Shown: positions 1 to 7,030, counted from the stretch's first letter. The stretch: DNA of 7,201 nt from SZUA-365 sp964635845 (GCA_964635845.1 CAZWNO010000169.1:1-7201); one strand, 5' to 3'. The notes: generated from the sequence alone by a model not told the origin. A program made the numbers and translations.

Positions 1-1618
1 CATCGATACGCCGGGACACGCCGATTTCGGCGGCGAGGTCGAGCGCGCGCTGCTGATGGTCGACGGCGCGATCCTTCTGGTGGACGCCTCCGAAGGCCCC
101 CTGCCCCAGACGCGCTTCGTGCTGAAGAAGGCGCTCGAATCGCGCAAGCGGGTGGTCGTCGTCGTCAACAAGATCGACCGCAAGGACGCACGCCCTGATG
201 ACGTACTGCAGGAGATCTACGATCTTTTCATCGAACTCGACGCTTCGGACGAGCAGATCGATTTCCCCGTGCTCTACGCCGTCGGCAAGCAGGGCATCGC
301 GCAATACGCGCTCGATACGCCGGGGACGGATCTCAAGCCCCTGTTCGACACGATCATCTCCGAGATCCCGGGTCCGGAATACGAGCCGACCGAACCCTTC
401 CAGATGCTCGTGTCCGATCTCGACTACTCCGACTATCTCGGACGCCTGGCGATCGGTCGCGTGTTCCACGGTGATGTGAAGCAGAACGACGCGCTGATGT
501 GCATCGGCGAAAACGGCGTGCCGCGTCCCCTGCGCGTCTCGAAAATCCAGACCTACAGCGGTGTCGGAATCGCCGAGACCGAGCACGTCGTCTCCGGCGA
601 CATCGCGATCCTCGCAGGAATCGAGGACGTGCACATCGGCGACACCATCTGCACCGTGCAGGAACCCAAAGCCCTGCCGCGCGTCACGGTCGATGAGCCC
701 ACGATCTCGATGTTCTTCTCGATCAACAACTCCCCCTTCTCCGGCAAGGAGGGGAAATGGGTGCAGTCGGGCAAGCTGCGCGAGCGGCTCATTCGCGAGA
801 CACTGAGCAACGTCGCGCTCGAAGTGGAAGATGCAGAAACGACGGATGCGTTCATCGTGAAGGGCCGCGGCGAATTCCAGATGGCCATCCTCATCGAGAC
901 GATGCGCCGCGAGGGGTATGAGCTGAGCGTGGGACGTCCCCGCGTGATCTACAAGGAAACGGACGGCAAGCTTCTCGAACCCATCGAACATCTGTTCATC
1001 GACTGCGAGGAAAGCTTCACCGGCATCGTGACCGAGAAGCTCTCGCAGCGCAAGGGACGCATGGTGAACCTCGTCAATCACGGCAACAACCGTGTGCGGT
1101 TGGAATTCTCGATTCCCTCGCGCGGGCTCATCGGCTACCGGAATGAATTCCTCACCGATACCAAGGGCACGGGCATCATGAACTCGTACCTGCAGGGTTA
1201 CGAGCCGTATCGCGGCGATTTCCCGACACGCCTGAGCGGATCGTTGGTCGCCGACCGGCAGGGAGAGTCCACCGGCTACGCGCTCTTCAACCTCGAGCCG
1301 CGCGGCACGATCTTCATCGAGCCAGGGATACCGGTCTACGAAGGCATGATCGTCGGCGAGCACAACCGCGACAATGACCTTGATGTCAACGCCTGCAAAC
1401 CCAAGAAAATGACCAACATGCGCTCTTCATCGAAAGATGAGGCCATCGTGCTCACTCCCGTCGTTCCCATGACGCTCGAGAAAGCGATCGAGTTCATCCG
1501 CGACGATGAGATGGTAGAAGTCACGCCGAAATCCATCCGTCTCCGCAAGGTGACGCTCTCAACGCTCGAGCGCCATCGCCAGCGCGGCGCCGCACTCGCC
1601 GCGGAAAACGCTCAATAA
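1..1618 (+). CDS. typA: Translational GTPase TypA/BipA, 5' end outside the window
   Basis: Ribosome-binding translational GTPase of the EF-G-like family, cytoplasmic, linked to ribosome assembly and stress or cold adaptation. The open frame runs from the left edge (first whole codon at 2) to TAA at 1616-1618, giving 538 residues; the family has about 600-615, so roughly 65-75 N-terminal residues carrying the P-loop (G1) and switch I lie outside. The window opens on the G3 motif DTPGH (5-19) followed by ADFGGEVER, diagnostic of TypA; G4 is NKID (167-178). G5 reads AVGK at 278-289 where SAK or SAL is usual. Domain II follows, then the EF-G-like domains III and V (SMFFSINNSPFSGKEGKW; FIVKGRGEFQMAILIETMRR; IPSRGLIGYRNEF) and the TypA-specific C-terminal domain (PKKMTNMRSSSKDEA, VEVTPKSIRLRK). 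An ATG at 56 is internal, not the start. The stop codon overlaps the left edge of a repeat. Identification is essentially certain. Confidence 0.98.
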   Translation, partial: IDTPGHADFGGEVERALLMVDGAILLVDASEGPLPQTRFVLKKALESRKRVVVVVNKIDRKDARPDDVLQEIYDLFIELDASDEQIDFPVLYAVGKQGIAQYALDTPGTDLKPLFDTIISEIPGPEYEPTEPFQMLVSDLDYSDYLGRLAIGRVFHGDVKQNDALMCIGENGVPRPLRVSKIQTYSGVGIAETEHVVSGDIAILAGIEDVHIGDTICTVQEPKALPRVTVDEPTISMFFSINNSPFSGKEGKWVQSGKLRERLIRETLSNVALEVEDAETTDAFIVKGRGEFQMAILIETMRREGYELSVGRPRVIYKETDGKLLEPIEHLFIDCEESFTGIVTEKLSQRKGRMVNLVNHGNNRVRLEFSIPSRGLIGYRNEFLTDTKGTGIMNSYLQGYEPYRGDFPTRLSGSLVADRQGESTGYALFNLEPRGTIFIEPGIPVYEGMIVGEHNRDNDLDVNACKPKKMTNMRSSSKDEAIVLTPVVPMTLEKAIEFIRDDEMVEVTPKSIRLRKVTLSTLERHRQRGAALAAENAQ

Positions 1619-1770
1619 GGCCGAACACGGATTCGACGGATTGAACGGATTTTCACGGATGGCTTTTTTCGCTTTCGCTTCGCGTGCGTTTTCCATTGGA
1701 CTCCGATAGCAGCGATTCTGAAAAAGTCATCCGTATTCATCCGTGATATCCGTCAAATCCGTGTTCCATT
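1615..1770. repeat. Palindromic intergenic repeat, copy 1 (REPIN/MITE-like)
   Basis: This element fills the gap between the two convergent genes. Bases 1615-1753 align with 7062-7201 with 13 substitutions and one 1-base indel by hand (about 90% identity), in the same orientation. Its ends are 39-nt imperfect inverted repeats: 1623-1661 against 1728-1766, 31 of 39 positions complementary. Each arm consists of ATCCGT (or its complement ACGGAT) units every 9-10 nt. Pairing continues inward (1662-1669 against 1720-1727, allowing G-U), leaving a loop of about 50 nt (1670-1719) that is also largely conserved between copies. No open reading frame is evident. The architecture resembles REPIN or MITE elements moved by a transposase elsewhere, but none is seen here and the family is not named. 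Confidence 0.85.
1623..1766. terminator. Possible bidirectional terminator formed by the repeat hairpin
   Basis: typA (+) and the surface-protein locus (-) converge here with only 162 nt between their stop codons, and the gap is almost entirely one long inverted repeat. The stem would form in RNA from either strand. A T-run lies at 1664-1669 and an A-run at 1721-1725, but both are inside the stem rather than after it, so this is not a textbook intrinsic terminator. No other hairpin with a trailing U-tract was seen. A terminator role is inferred from position and symmetry alone. Confidence 0.4.
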
Positions 1771-1780
1771 CCTGACCGTC

Positions 1781-4700
1781 CTACCGTACCACCGTCACCA
1801 TGCGCGACGACATGCCGGCGGGGGTGAGTGCGCGCAGGAGGTAGCTGCCGGGCGCGAGGCCGAGCGCGGCGGGACGTAATATCAGGATGTCGGTCTCCGA
1901 TATTATATCATCGCGCAGGAGCGCCCGCTCGCGACCGAGCAGGTCGTGCAGGGTGATGCGCACGGGGGTTTCGGTGACGCTGCGCAGCAGCAGCCGCGCT
2001 TCGCCGTCGAGCGGGATCGGATGCGGGTACACCGCGCCGAGCGTCAGCGTCCGTGCGGCGGGTTGCTCCGAGATTCCCGTCAAACTCGTGATCATGTAAT
2101 CGACCGCGATGCGCCGCGGAAGGTTCGGGGCTGCGCCCGCCAGCGTGATCGTGCTCGCGTGCAGTCCCTTGTTCAGCATCGTGGTGTTCGGCTGCACCGA
2201 GATGTCCGCCGCGTGATCGCCCGCCACGGGAGCGAGGTCGATGTACCAGGTATCGGACTGCGCCGTCCACGGCATCGCAAGTCCCCCGCCCGTCCACAGC
2301 TTCACCGCCTGCGCCGCCGGCAGCGGACCGTCGAGCTCCGCCTCGAAGTACAGCCGCAGCGGCGTGAGCGTGATGCCGGATGAAGGATCGGGGATGACCT
2401 GCACGACATGCGTGCAACCAGAGCCACTTCCCTGCTGATCGCTCGTCCATACCCAGGTGATGTCCTTCGCACCGAAGTCCTGAAGTTGATCTGTTGTCGT
2501 CACCGTCCACCACCGTGTCGCGCTTTCGTTCGGCGCGAGCGTGCCGGGTACGAGTGTGCCGAACTGCTGCACGCTGTCCGAACCTGCGAGCGCGAATCCC
2601 TCGGGCAGCACGATCTCGGCCGCGCAACCGGTGAGCGTGACCGTGCCGCTGTTCGTCGCGGTGTAGGAGACCTGGAAAGGTTCGGGTACGATGATTTCGT
2701 AGGCTGCATCGGCGAAGAGCGAATCATGTCCGCCCGTCGCGCAGCGCAGTTCCGCGATCCCCGGCCAGGCTTCGATGTGGATCGTCGTGCGGCATTCCTT
2801 CCACGCGCTCATCTGATCACTTCGATAGCGGACCACGATATCCTGTTCTTCCGCCCGGGGCGCGGGGAGCGGGATGAGACTCCAACCGGAATTCGCGATC
2901 GCATGACTGTCGATCACCGCGATGGTCCTGTCCGCCCTCTCGTACGGTGCGAGCACGAAGCGCGGCGCCTGCGCGGGATCGATGACGGCCTCGATGTTCG
3001 TTTGCGCTTCGTCGAGAACGTTTCGCAATGCCCATGCGACCGGCAGTGGCGAAGGAGTGTATCCCAACGGCGTCCGCTCGAAGCGCACCGTGTCCGCCGC
3101 GGTCAGCGTGCAGCGCAGACCGTCGATGCCCGGGACGGTGATGCCGTGCACGCAGGTCGACAGGACAGAATCCTTCGCATCGAGCGCGAGCACCGTCAGA
3201 TCCACGCGCCGCGCTTCGGCCAGCGCCAGTGCCCGGATGCGCCAGGCATGCGTCGCCCGTTCCGTCGGATTCAATCGCCCTCCCGGCGCCGTCATCGGAT
3301 CAGTGCTCAGCAGACCCGCATCCGGCGGAATCCGCAGCTCATGGCGGTCGATCTCCAGTGCCGTGTTGCCGATGTTCTCAAGGACGTAAGCCAGATCGAA
3401 GCGCATCGGAACCAGCAGGCTGTCGTCCGCCGCCAGCGTATCCGGCGACGTGATCTCGCAGCGCGTCGCACCGATCGTCGGCACCAGCAGCACCTCCGCC
3501 GTGCAGGCGCGGCGCGTCGTGTCTTCCTGGTACCGGTACCATACCGTCACCGTCTCCCGGCTGCTGTCCACCGGCTGGGGCCACACACGCAAGGTCCATA
3601 ACGACGTGCGCGATGCGCCCGCCGCGATCGGACCCAGGTAATGCACCGCCTCCTCGCCCGCGTCAAGCGAAAGATGTGGCGCGCCCGTAAGATCCATCTC
3701 CCCCTCCGCGCGTCGCACCAGCGTGTCGGCGATGTTCCCGAGCCGCAGCTCCACCGGTACCGCCGCGAACGCGCCTCCCGCCCCGGCCGTCAGGCGCTCC
3801 GGCGCCGTCAGATCGCAGCGCAGCGCCGGTAGCGCCGGGATGCGCACCCTTGCCGAACATGTCACCGGCAGGCGGCCGATCGCATCATACACCTCCGCCT
3901 CCAGCAGCACGTCGCGCGCATGACCCCGGCGATCGTAGCAGAGCAGCCAGTCCGCGCTCACCTGCTCACCGGGCTGCAGCCGCGGCAACGCGCACACGCC
4001 GTCTTCCGGCTGACCCGCACCCACCGGCAACAGCCGCACGCCCTGCGTACCCGGCAATCCATCGATCGTCACGTGCAGTCGCGCCTCGCCCGGGAGCACC
4101 GCGTCCTGCCCGATGTTGCGCAGCGTCAGACGCACCGATACCGTGTCCTGCGTGTAGCCCGTTCCACCCGCATCGATACCGATCTGCGCCGGTGCCGCGA
4201 GATCGCAGGTCAGCTCCGGTTCCCGGCTGTCCCGTCGCAGATACACGATCTCCGCGCGGCAGCCCCCGTACGATGACAGGCAGCTCTCCTGCCGGTCCGC
4301 CCACCGGTACTGCGTCACCACCGTGATCGGCAGCAGCGTATCGGCAATGTACCCCGGCAGAACGCGCAGCAGCCAGCTCGCCCGTGCCGTGTCGCCGGGA
4401 GCGAGCATCGGCGCGACATCCTGCCGCAGCGGTGTCGTTTTCGGCTGCACGACAATGCCCGGAGGCAGGCGCAGTTCCGCCTGCAGGTCGAACACCGCCA
4501 ACGCGGGAGCGGGATTCGTGATGGTCACCTCCAGCGGTATGAACTCGTGGCTCAGATAGGCGCGGGTGCTGTCATAGCGTATCGTATCCGGGACGCTGAA
4601 CGAACACGCGATCGCATCCTCACCGCAGAGCGGAAGGTATTGGCGGGCGAGCATGGCGTCCGGCCAGTCTCTCCTGGACGTGGCAGGCTGAAAGGCGTTG

Positions 4701-6550
4701 TAGGTCGGCATCAACCCCCAGTCCGGGTACCCATTCTCCGATCTAGGGTAGTCCACATAACCTGGCATGCCACTGTGATCGATACCAGAATTCCAAAATC
4801 GTCCTGCCAGTCCGATGTGCAGATGTCCGGTCGGGAAGTACCAGAATTCGGACGAGAAATACTCGGGGTACAGCGAGGAAAAATGCAGCGTGCCCTGCCT
4901 ATCGTACACGGAGAATGTATTCACCGTCCAGCGTTCGGGGAGGAGCGCCCATGGATCACGCCGCAGTGGATTATGCAATGGAAAATCCTTCGTCCAAGTC
5001 ATGCCATACACGATGCAGTGACCGCAGGGAAGAAGTTCCAGGTTGAGCGCCCATTCTGAATCCTCGTTCGTGGAGTAGCTGTTAAACCACTTCGTATCCA
5101 CATTCCCGGGCTGCTCGCCTCCGAACGTGCGTATCATCGTCGGCTGGCCGTACCGGTCGAAGCGCGCGAGAAACATGTCCATCGAACCGCGGGTTGCGCG
5201 CGCCTGCATGCCCGGCATCTCGATGAATGCGGAAGACAGTGTCGTCCCGGTCAGCCAGATCCCGTCGTCGGCGTCGACAGCAAGACAATGATTCATCCCG
5301 GATCCGGTAATCCCTCTACCCATGACTTCATCGCAGAAATGGTCGTAGGTCTGTGACCCGGTGGCGTTTGGATACAGACACTCCCATCTTCCCCATCCAC
5401 CAAGGTACTCGTCGCCATCTCCTCCAATGAATGTCGACCAGAGAACAGTCTCGAGATCCGCGCCCAGACGCGCGAGAAACACATCACGCATTCCGCCCCG
5501 CGCGGACTGCCAGGCGTTGCTCGTCAAGGGATCACCCCGCGTCGTGCCAACGAGCGCGACGCTCCCGTCGCTCAGCTCCGCGATGGACAGCACGCGGACC
5601 GTGTCACCGAAAAAAGAGAGGTTGACGCCGAGCAGTACAGAATCACATCGCTCGTTGAGCTTCAGCAATACACCGGGATGCTCTATTGCATACGCCCGCG
5701 TGTAATGACGAAAGGGGGGATACGCGTCCGGCCAGTAGCCTCTGACTCCAGCCAGAAGGACACTGCGATCGTGCGCCCGCAACACCTTGAGACCCGCCAT
5801 CCTCCCGATATACGTACCGACGCTCAAGATGCCGTCACGCGATATGCGACCCAGCCAGGTCTCTCTGGGAACACAACAGCTAGCCCAGTACTCCGCGGTA
5901 TCAATGAGAGGAGGTCTCTCGGGAAGCAAGCACCCCGGAGTATAGTATTCGTAATGTTTTAGGCTGTAGTACTGATTGTTCAGCAGGAGGTACCCCGTGG
6001 TGTCATCGCGCTCGACCTGCATTGATCCGAGCCCCCAGTAATAACCACCACCACCACCTATGTACAAATTCGTACAGAAACGCAGCGCCCGTCCGTCACA
6101 GGTGAGTTCCGCGAGGAAATTCAATCTCTCATCGTATTCAAGCTGCGGCGTTTTATACGACCCGCACGTGCCGTCCTGCGGCGGAATGAATTGCGGGTTT
6201 GCGGCTTCAGGGGCCTTTCCCTGCCCACCAAACAATATCGCGCCGTCAGGCATCGGATGGACAAATCGAACTTGATCGTAGTTGAAACCGTTGCCTCCGA
6301 AAAACGTTCGGAACTCAGTCTCCAGAACGATCGTGTCGTGCAGCACGCCGGGCACATGCGGCAGGGCGATGACTTGTCCCTGCTGCACGAACGGCGATCC
6401 CCCTCCCATGGAGGAGGAACCGCGAACGAGGCGTGTGTCCTGAAAGTCAAAACCGGGGCCGTCGACTGCGAAGCGGATATTCTCCGTATGCGCGCCGGGA
6501 TACAGCGTCACCCTTTGCACGAGGTTCGCACCAGCGGCGCGATATTCCAC
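1781..6550 (-). CDS. Main fragment of the T9SS-sorted SBBP/Ig-like surface protein
   Basis: The open frame gives 1589 residues from a GTG at 6550-6548 to TAG at 1783-1781. The GTG is only the first possible start after the internal TGA; no Shine-Dalgarno precedes it, and homology extends upstream of it (KHCD, then the TGA, then the signal-peptide fragment), so independent initiation is doubtful and the product would lack an export signal. From the N terminus it holds the rest of the GQWD domain (VEYRAAGANLVQRVTLYPGA), a region with a Gly run (YIGGGGGYYWG), SBBP-type propeller repeats, six Ig-like units with paired cysteines, a BACON-like domain and a C-terminal sorting domain ending RMVTVVR. 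No catalytic motif was recognised. The propeller half looks less GC-rich than the Ig-like half. A large antisense open frame at 2408-3601 is a shadow of high GC and codon bias. Confidence 0.85.
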   Translation of the reverse strand: MEYRAAGANLVQRVTLYPGAHTENIRFAVDGPGFDFQDTRLVRGSSSMGGGSPFVQQGQVIALPHVPGVLHDTIVLETEFRTFFGGNGFNYDQVRFVHPMPDGAILFGGQGKAPEAANPQFIPPQDGTCGSYKTPQLEYDERLNFLAELTCDGRALRFCTNLYIGGGGGYYWGLGSMQVERDDTTGYLLLNNQYYSLKHYEYYTPGCLLPERPPLIDTAEYWASCCVPRETWLGRISRDGILSVGTYIGRMAGLKVLRAHDRSVLLAGVRGYWPDAYPPFRHYTRAYAIEHPGVLLKLNERCDSVLLGVNLSFFGDTVRVLSIAELSDGSVALVGTTRGDPLTSNAWQSARGGMRDVFLARLGADLETVLWSTFIGGDGDEYLGGWGRWECLYPNATGSQTYDHFCDEVMGRGITGSGMNHCLAVDADDGIWLTGTTLSSAFIEMPGMQARATRGSMDMFLARFDRYGQPTMIRTFGGEQPGNVDTKWFNSYSTNEDSEWALNLELLPCGHCIVYGMTWTKDFPLHNPLRRDPWALLPERWTVNTFSVYDRQGTLHFSSLYPEYFSSEFWYFPTGHLHIGLAGRFWNSGIDHSGMPGYVDYPRSENGYPDWGLMPTYNAFQPATSRRDWPDAMLARQYLPLCGEDAIACSFSVPDTIRYDSTRAYLSHEFIPLEVTITNPAPALAVFDLQAELRLPPGIVVQPKTTPLRQDVAPMLAPGDTARASWLLRVLPGYIADTLLPITVVTQYRWADRQESCLSSYGGCRAEIVYLRRDSREPELTCDLAAPAQIGIDAGGTGYTQDTVSVRLTLRNIGQDAVLPGEARLHVTIDGLPGTQGVRLLPVGAGQPEDGVCALPRLQPGEQVSADWLLCYDRRGHARDVLLEAEVYDAIGRLPVTCSARVRIPALPALRCDLTAPERLTAGAGGAFAAVPVELRLGNIADTLVRRAEGEMDLTGAPHLSLDAGEEAVHYLGPIAAGASRTSLWTLRVWPQPVDSSRETVTVWYRYQEDTTRRACTAEVLLVPTIGATRCEITSPDTLAADDSLLVPMRFDLAYVLENIGNTALEIDRHELRIPPDAGLLSTDPMTAPGGRLNPTERATHAWRIRALALAEARRVDLTVLALDAKDSVLSTCVHGITVPGIDGLRCTLTAADTVRFERTPLGYTPSPLPVAWALRNVLDEAQTNIEAVIDPAQAPRFVLAPYERADRTIAVIDSHAIANSGWSLIPLPAPRAEEQDIVVRYRSDQMSAWKECRTTIHIEAWPGIAELRCATGGHDSLFADAAYEIIVPEPFQVSYTATNSGTVTLTGCAAEIVLPEGFALAGSDSVQQFGTLVPGTLAPNESATRWWTVTTTDQLQDFGAKDITWVWTSDQQGSGSGCTHVVQVIPDPSSGITLTPLRLYFEAELDGPLPAAQAVKLWTGGGLAMPWTAQSDTWYIDLAPVAGDHAADISVQPNTTMLNKGLHASTITLAGAAPNLPRRIAVDYMITSLTGISEQPAARTLTLGAVYPHPIPLDGEARLLLRSVTETPVRITLHDLLGRERALLRDDIISETDILILRPAALGLAPGSYLLRALTPAGMSSRMVTVVR
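1784..2044 (-). other. T9SS type A C-terminal sorting domain
   Basis: The last 87 residues (full-length 1650-1736) match the Por-secretion-system C-terminal signal: LGAVYPHPIP (usual LxxxYPNP), PVRITLHDLLGRE (usual VxLxVYDLxGR), LAPGSYLLRALTPAG (usual LxxGxYxLxLxxxG), ending SSRMVTVVR (usual xxKMxvxR). In known systems this domain is cleaved at the surface and the protein is attached to A-type lipopolysaccharide or released. It is the strongest evidence that the organism has a type IX system. Its integrity after the long open frame argues that any disabling of the gene is recent. Confidence 0.88.
2087..2380 (-). other. BACON-like beta-sandwich domain
   Basis: Full-length residues about 1538-1635 read as ITLTPLRLYFEAELDG, then PAAQAVKLWTGGG, PWTAQSDTWYIDLAP, ADISVQPNTTMLNKGLHAS, TITLAGAAPNLPRRIAVDY. 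This is the order seen in BACON-type domains: L.F.....G..P..Q.V.v, W.a....W..v.P..G, and GxxxxxItl with a hydrophobic final strand. BACON domains are common in exported Bacteroidota proteins. Assignment is by pattern only and could equally be a generic Ig-like fold. Confidence 0.45.
2414..4606 (-). repeat. Six tandem Ig-like units with a C-x(72-86)-W-x(29-30)-C pattern
   Basis: Six units follow one another, each opening at a Cys in an (I/L/T)xC context: full-length residues 796, 929, 1059, 1178, 1294 and 1417 (bases 4606, 4207, 3817, 3460, 3112 and 2743 downward). Each has an N-containing strand such as RNIGQD, GNIADT or ENIGNT, a turn often of the LxPGE type, a conserved Trp (873, 1015, 1132, 1250, 1370, 1495) and a closing Cys 30-31 residues after that Trp (904, 1045, 1163, 1280, 1400, 1526). 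Fourteen to 18 residues, often with a proline, usually link the closing Cys to the next opening Cys (25 after unit 1, which has an extra Cys at 911). The pattern suggests one disulfide per Ig-like domain, forming a stalk. Sequence identity between units is low, so they diverged long ago or are under weak constraint. Confidence 0.8.
4631..5653 (-). other. SBBP-type beta-propeller repeat section
   Basis: At least two units follow the SBBP pattern (DxxGxxxVxGxT...FP...ggxxDxFLArld.xG..l.wsTfiGGxgdE). One spans 5393-5587: LSDGSVALVGTTRGDP, MRDVFLARLGADLE, WSTFIGGDGDEYLGG. The second spans 5102-5287: VDADDGIWLTGTTLSS, SMDMFLARFDRYGQP, IRTFGGEQPGN. Further degenerate units flank them (YGMTWTKDFPLHNPLR; TYNAFQPATSRRDWPDAMLARQ). 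Such blades form propellers on exported proteins in many environmental bacteria. A wide insertion with several cysteines separates the units, so the blade count cannot be given reliably. Confidence 0.75.
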
Positions 6551-6562
6551 ATCGCAGTGTTT

Positions 6563-6991
6563 TCATACGTTTTCATACCGTACATTCCGGAATGTCGGCA
6601 CATGCTCTGTGCCTCCGTCGACCCGGCCGTCGTAATAGAAATGCATCACCGTCTCGGCCGTGTCCGTTCCCGCCACCCGCATCTCCGCTGATGGATTAGC
6701 GAAACGAAGACGGATTCGATCCGTATCGCGTCGCGGCACTTCCCCGTCCGGCATCGCGCGCGGGCGCGTCTCCGGCGGTACGATGTCGATCCCATCTCCG
6801 CGCAGCGACACCTCGCTCGACTGGTGCAGGACCGCGAAACGGATCGATGCGTCCCATTGCCCGTCGTTACGGGTGAAGAGAACCGGAAAGGTGATCCCGA
6901 GGGTGTCCGGTGCCTGCGGTTGGGCGCGGAGGGGGGAGGGAAGGAAGACGATGGGAATAAGGGAAATGAGGGGAATGTATCGGAATCTCAT
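6563..6991 (-). CDS. N-terminal fragment of the surface protein (signal peptide plus FTRNDGQWD domain)
   Basis: The fragment has 142 residues, starting at ATG 6991-6989 and ending at TGA 6565-6563. This start is chosen over an upstream in-frame ATG at 7075 because it is preceded by AGGTGA (6996-7001) and begins a clear signal peptide (MRFRYIPLISLIPIVFLP, cleavage likely after SPLRA at residue 23), whereas the upstream extension is encoded by repeat sequence. The mature part opens with FTRNDGQWD (residues 39-47), close to the FxENxGQWD signature of the N-terminal domain of SBBP-repeat proteins (I believe catalogued as DUF7948). It then runs through RIRLRFANPSAEMRVAG and the HFYYDGR/VPTFRNVRYENV segment, where family members have YFLGN and a YRNV-like stretch. 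It stops mid-domain, so alone it is unlikely to fold. Confidence 0.8.
   Translation of the reverse strand: MRFRYIPLISLIPIVFLPSPLRAQPQAPDTLGITFPVLFTRNDGQWDASIRFAVLHQSSEVSLRGDGIDIVPPETRPRAMPDGEVPRRDTDRIRLRFANPSAEMRVAGTDTAETVMHFYYDGRVDGGTEHVPTFRNVRYENV
6923..6991 (-). other. Sec signal peptide of the surface protein
   Basis: Residues 1-23 comprise a short basic start (MRFR), a hydrophobic core (YIPLISLIPIVFLP) and a polar end SPLRA before QPQAPDT. No lipobox cysteine is present, so signal peptidase I is expected rather than lipoprotein processing. Confidence 0.85.
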
Positions 6992-6995
6992 GATG

Positions 6996-7001
6996 TCACC
7001 T
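6996..7001 (-). promoter_or_regulatory. Ribosome binding site AGGTGA deciding the surface-protein start
   Basis: On the - strand the leader reads CAGGTGACATC then ATG. AGGTGA lies 4 nt before the ATG, a slightly short spacing. It supports the start at 6991 rather than the in-frame ATG at 7075. A usable Shine-Dalgarno also argues mildly against typical Bacteroidia, where such sites are scarce. Confidence 0.7.
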
Positions 7002-7030
7002 GTTTTACGGCAATGAATCGACGTATCAAT

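Larger units (their letters stand above)
1781..6991 (-). pseudogene. Giant secreted T9SS-sorted SBBP/Ig-like surface protein, interrupted by in-frame TGA
   Basis: The whole locus spans 1736 codons from ATG 6991 to TAG 1781-1783, with one internal TGA (codon 143, 6563-6565). Both sides are in the same frame, and joined they read YENV-[stop]-KHCDVEYRAAGAN, matching the continuous N-terminal domain of SBBP-repeat surface proteins, which commonly have YxNVxPxxDVEY at this point. Domain order in full-length numbering: signal peptide 1-23; FTRNDGQWD domain from about 39 to about 200; SBBP-type propeller about 450-785; six Ig-like units 796-1526; BACON-like 1538-1635; T9SS sorting domain 1650-1736. 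If intact, the product would pass the inner membrane by Sec, cross the outer membrane by T9SS and be anchored at the surface; adhesion or polymer binding is plausible but unproven. Trp is otherwise encoded by TGG where checked, so global UGA reassignment is unlikely. Nonsense mutation or sequencing error is preferred. Confidence 0.75.

Noticed and set aside
1623..1766. CRISPR array (short repeats at regular spacing)
   Set aside because: The ATCCGT units are 6 nt every 9-10 nt with no spacer-sized unique sequence; they are part of one palindrome.
1615..1770. Integron attC site
   Set aside because: Size and palindromy fit, but the expected RYYYAAC and GTTRRRY core sites are absent at the ends, and no integrase or gene cassettes are seen.
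2408..3601. 397-codon open frame on the + strand
   Set aside because: It lies wholly antisense to the Ig-like repeat region, is Arg-rich, has no recognisable domain or ribosome site, and is explained by high GC in the opposite gene. The other long + strand frames at 3850-4326, 3920-4276 and 4547-5059 are shadows of the same kind.
6045..6058. ACC/GGT triplet run as a functional microsatellite
   Set aside because: It simply encodes the Gly run in YIGGGGGYYWG. Length changes would stay in frame, and there is no sign of a switching role.
6535..6565. UGA as selenocysteine with a SECIS-like hairpin (GCGAT, 7-nt loop, ATCGC) just downstream
   Set aside because: The stem is only 5-6 bp and its loop starts about 12 nt after the UGA, closer than known bacterial SECIS elements. 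The protein is not a redox enzyme and the family position suggests Trp, not Cys.
6559..6578. Phase variation by slippage of the 10-bp tandem repeat
   Set aside because: Losing one unit shifts the frame away from the downstream protein, and gaining one keeps the same TGA, so neither change restores the full protein.
1781..6991. Reassigned genetic code with UGA read as Trp
   Set aside because: Only one in-frame TGA occurs in about 2270 codons of the two genes, and Trp is encoded by TGG elsewhere. A reassigned code would normally show many.
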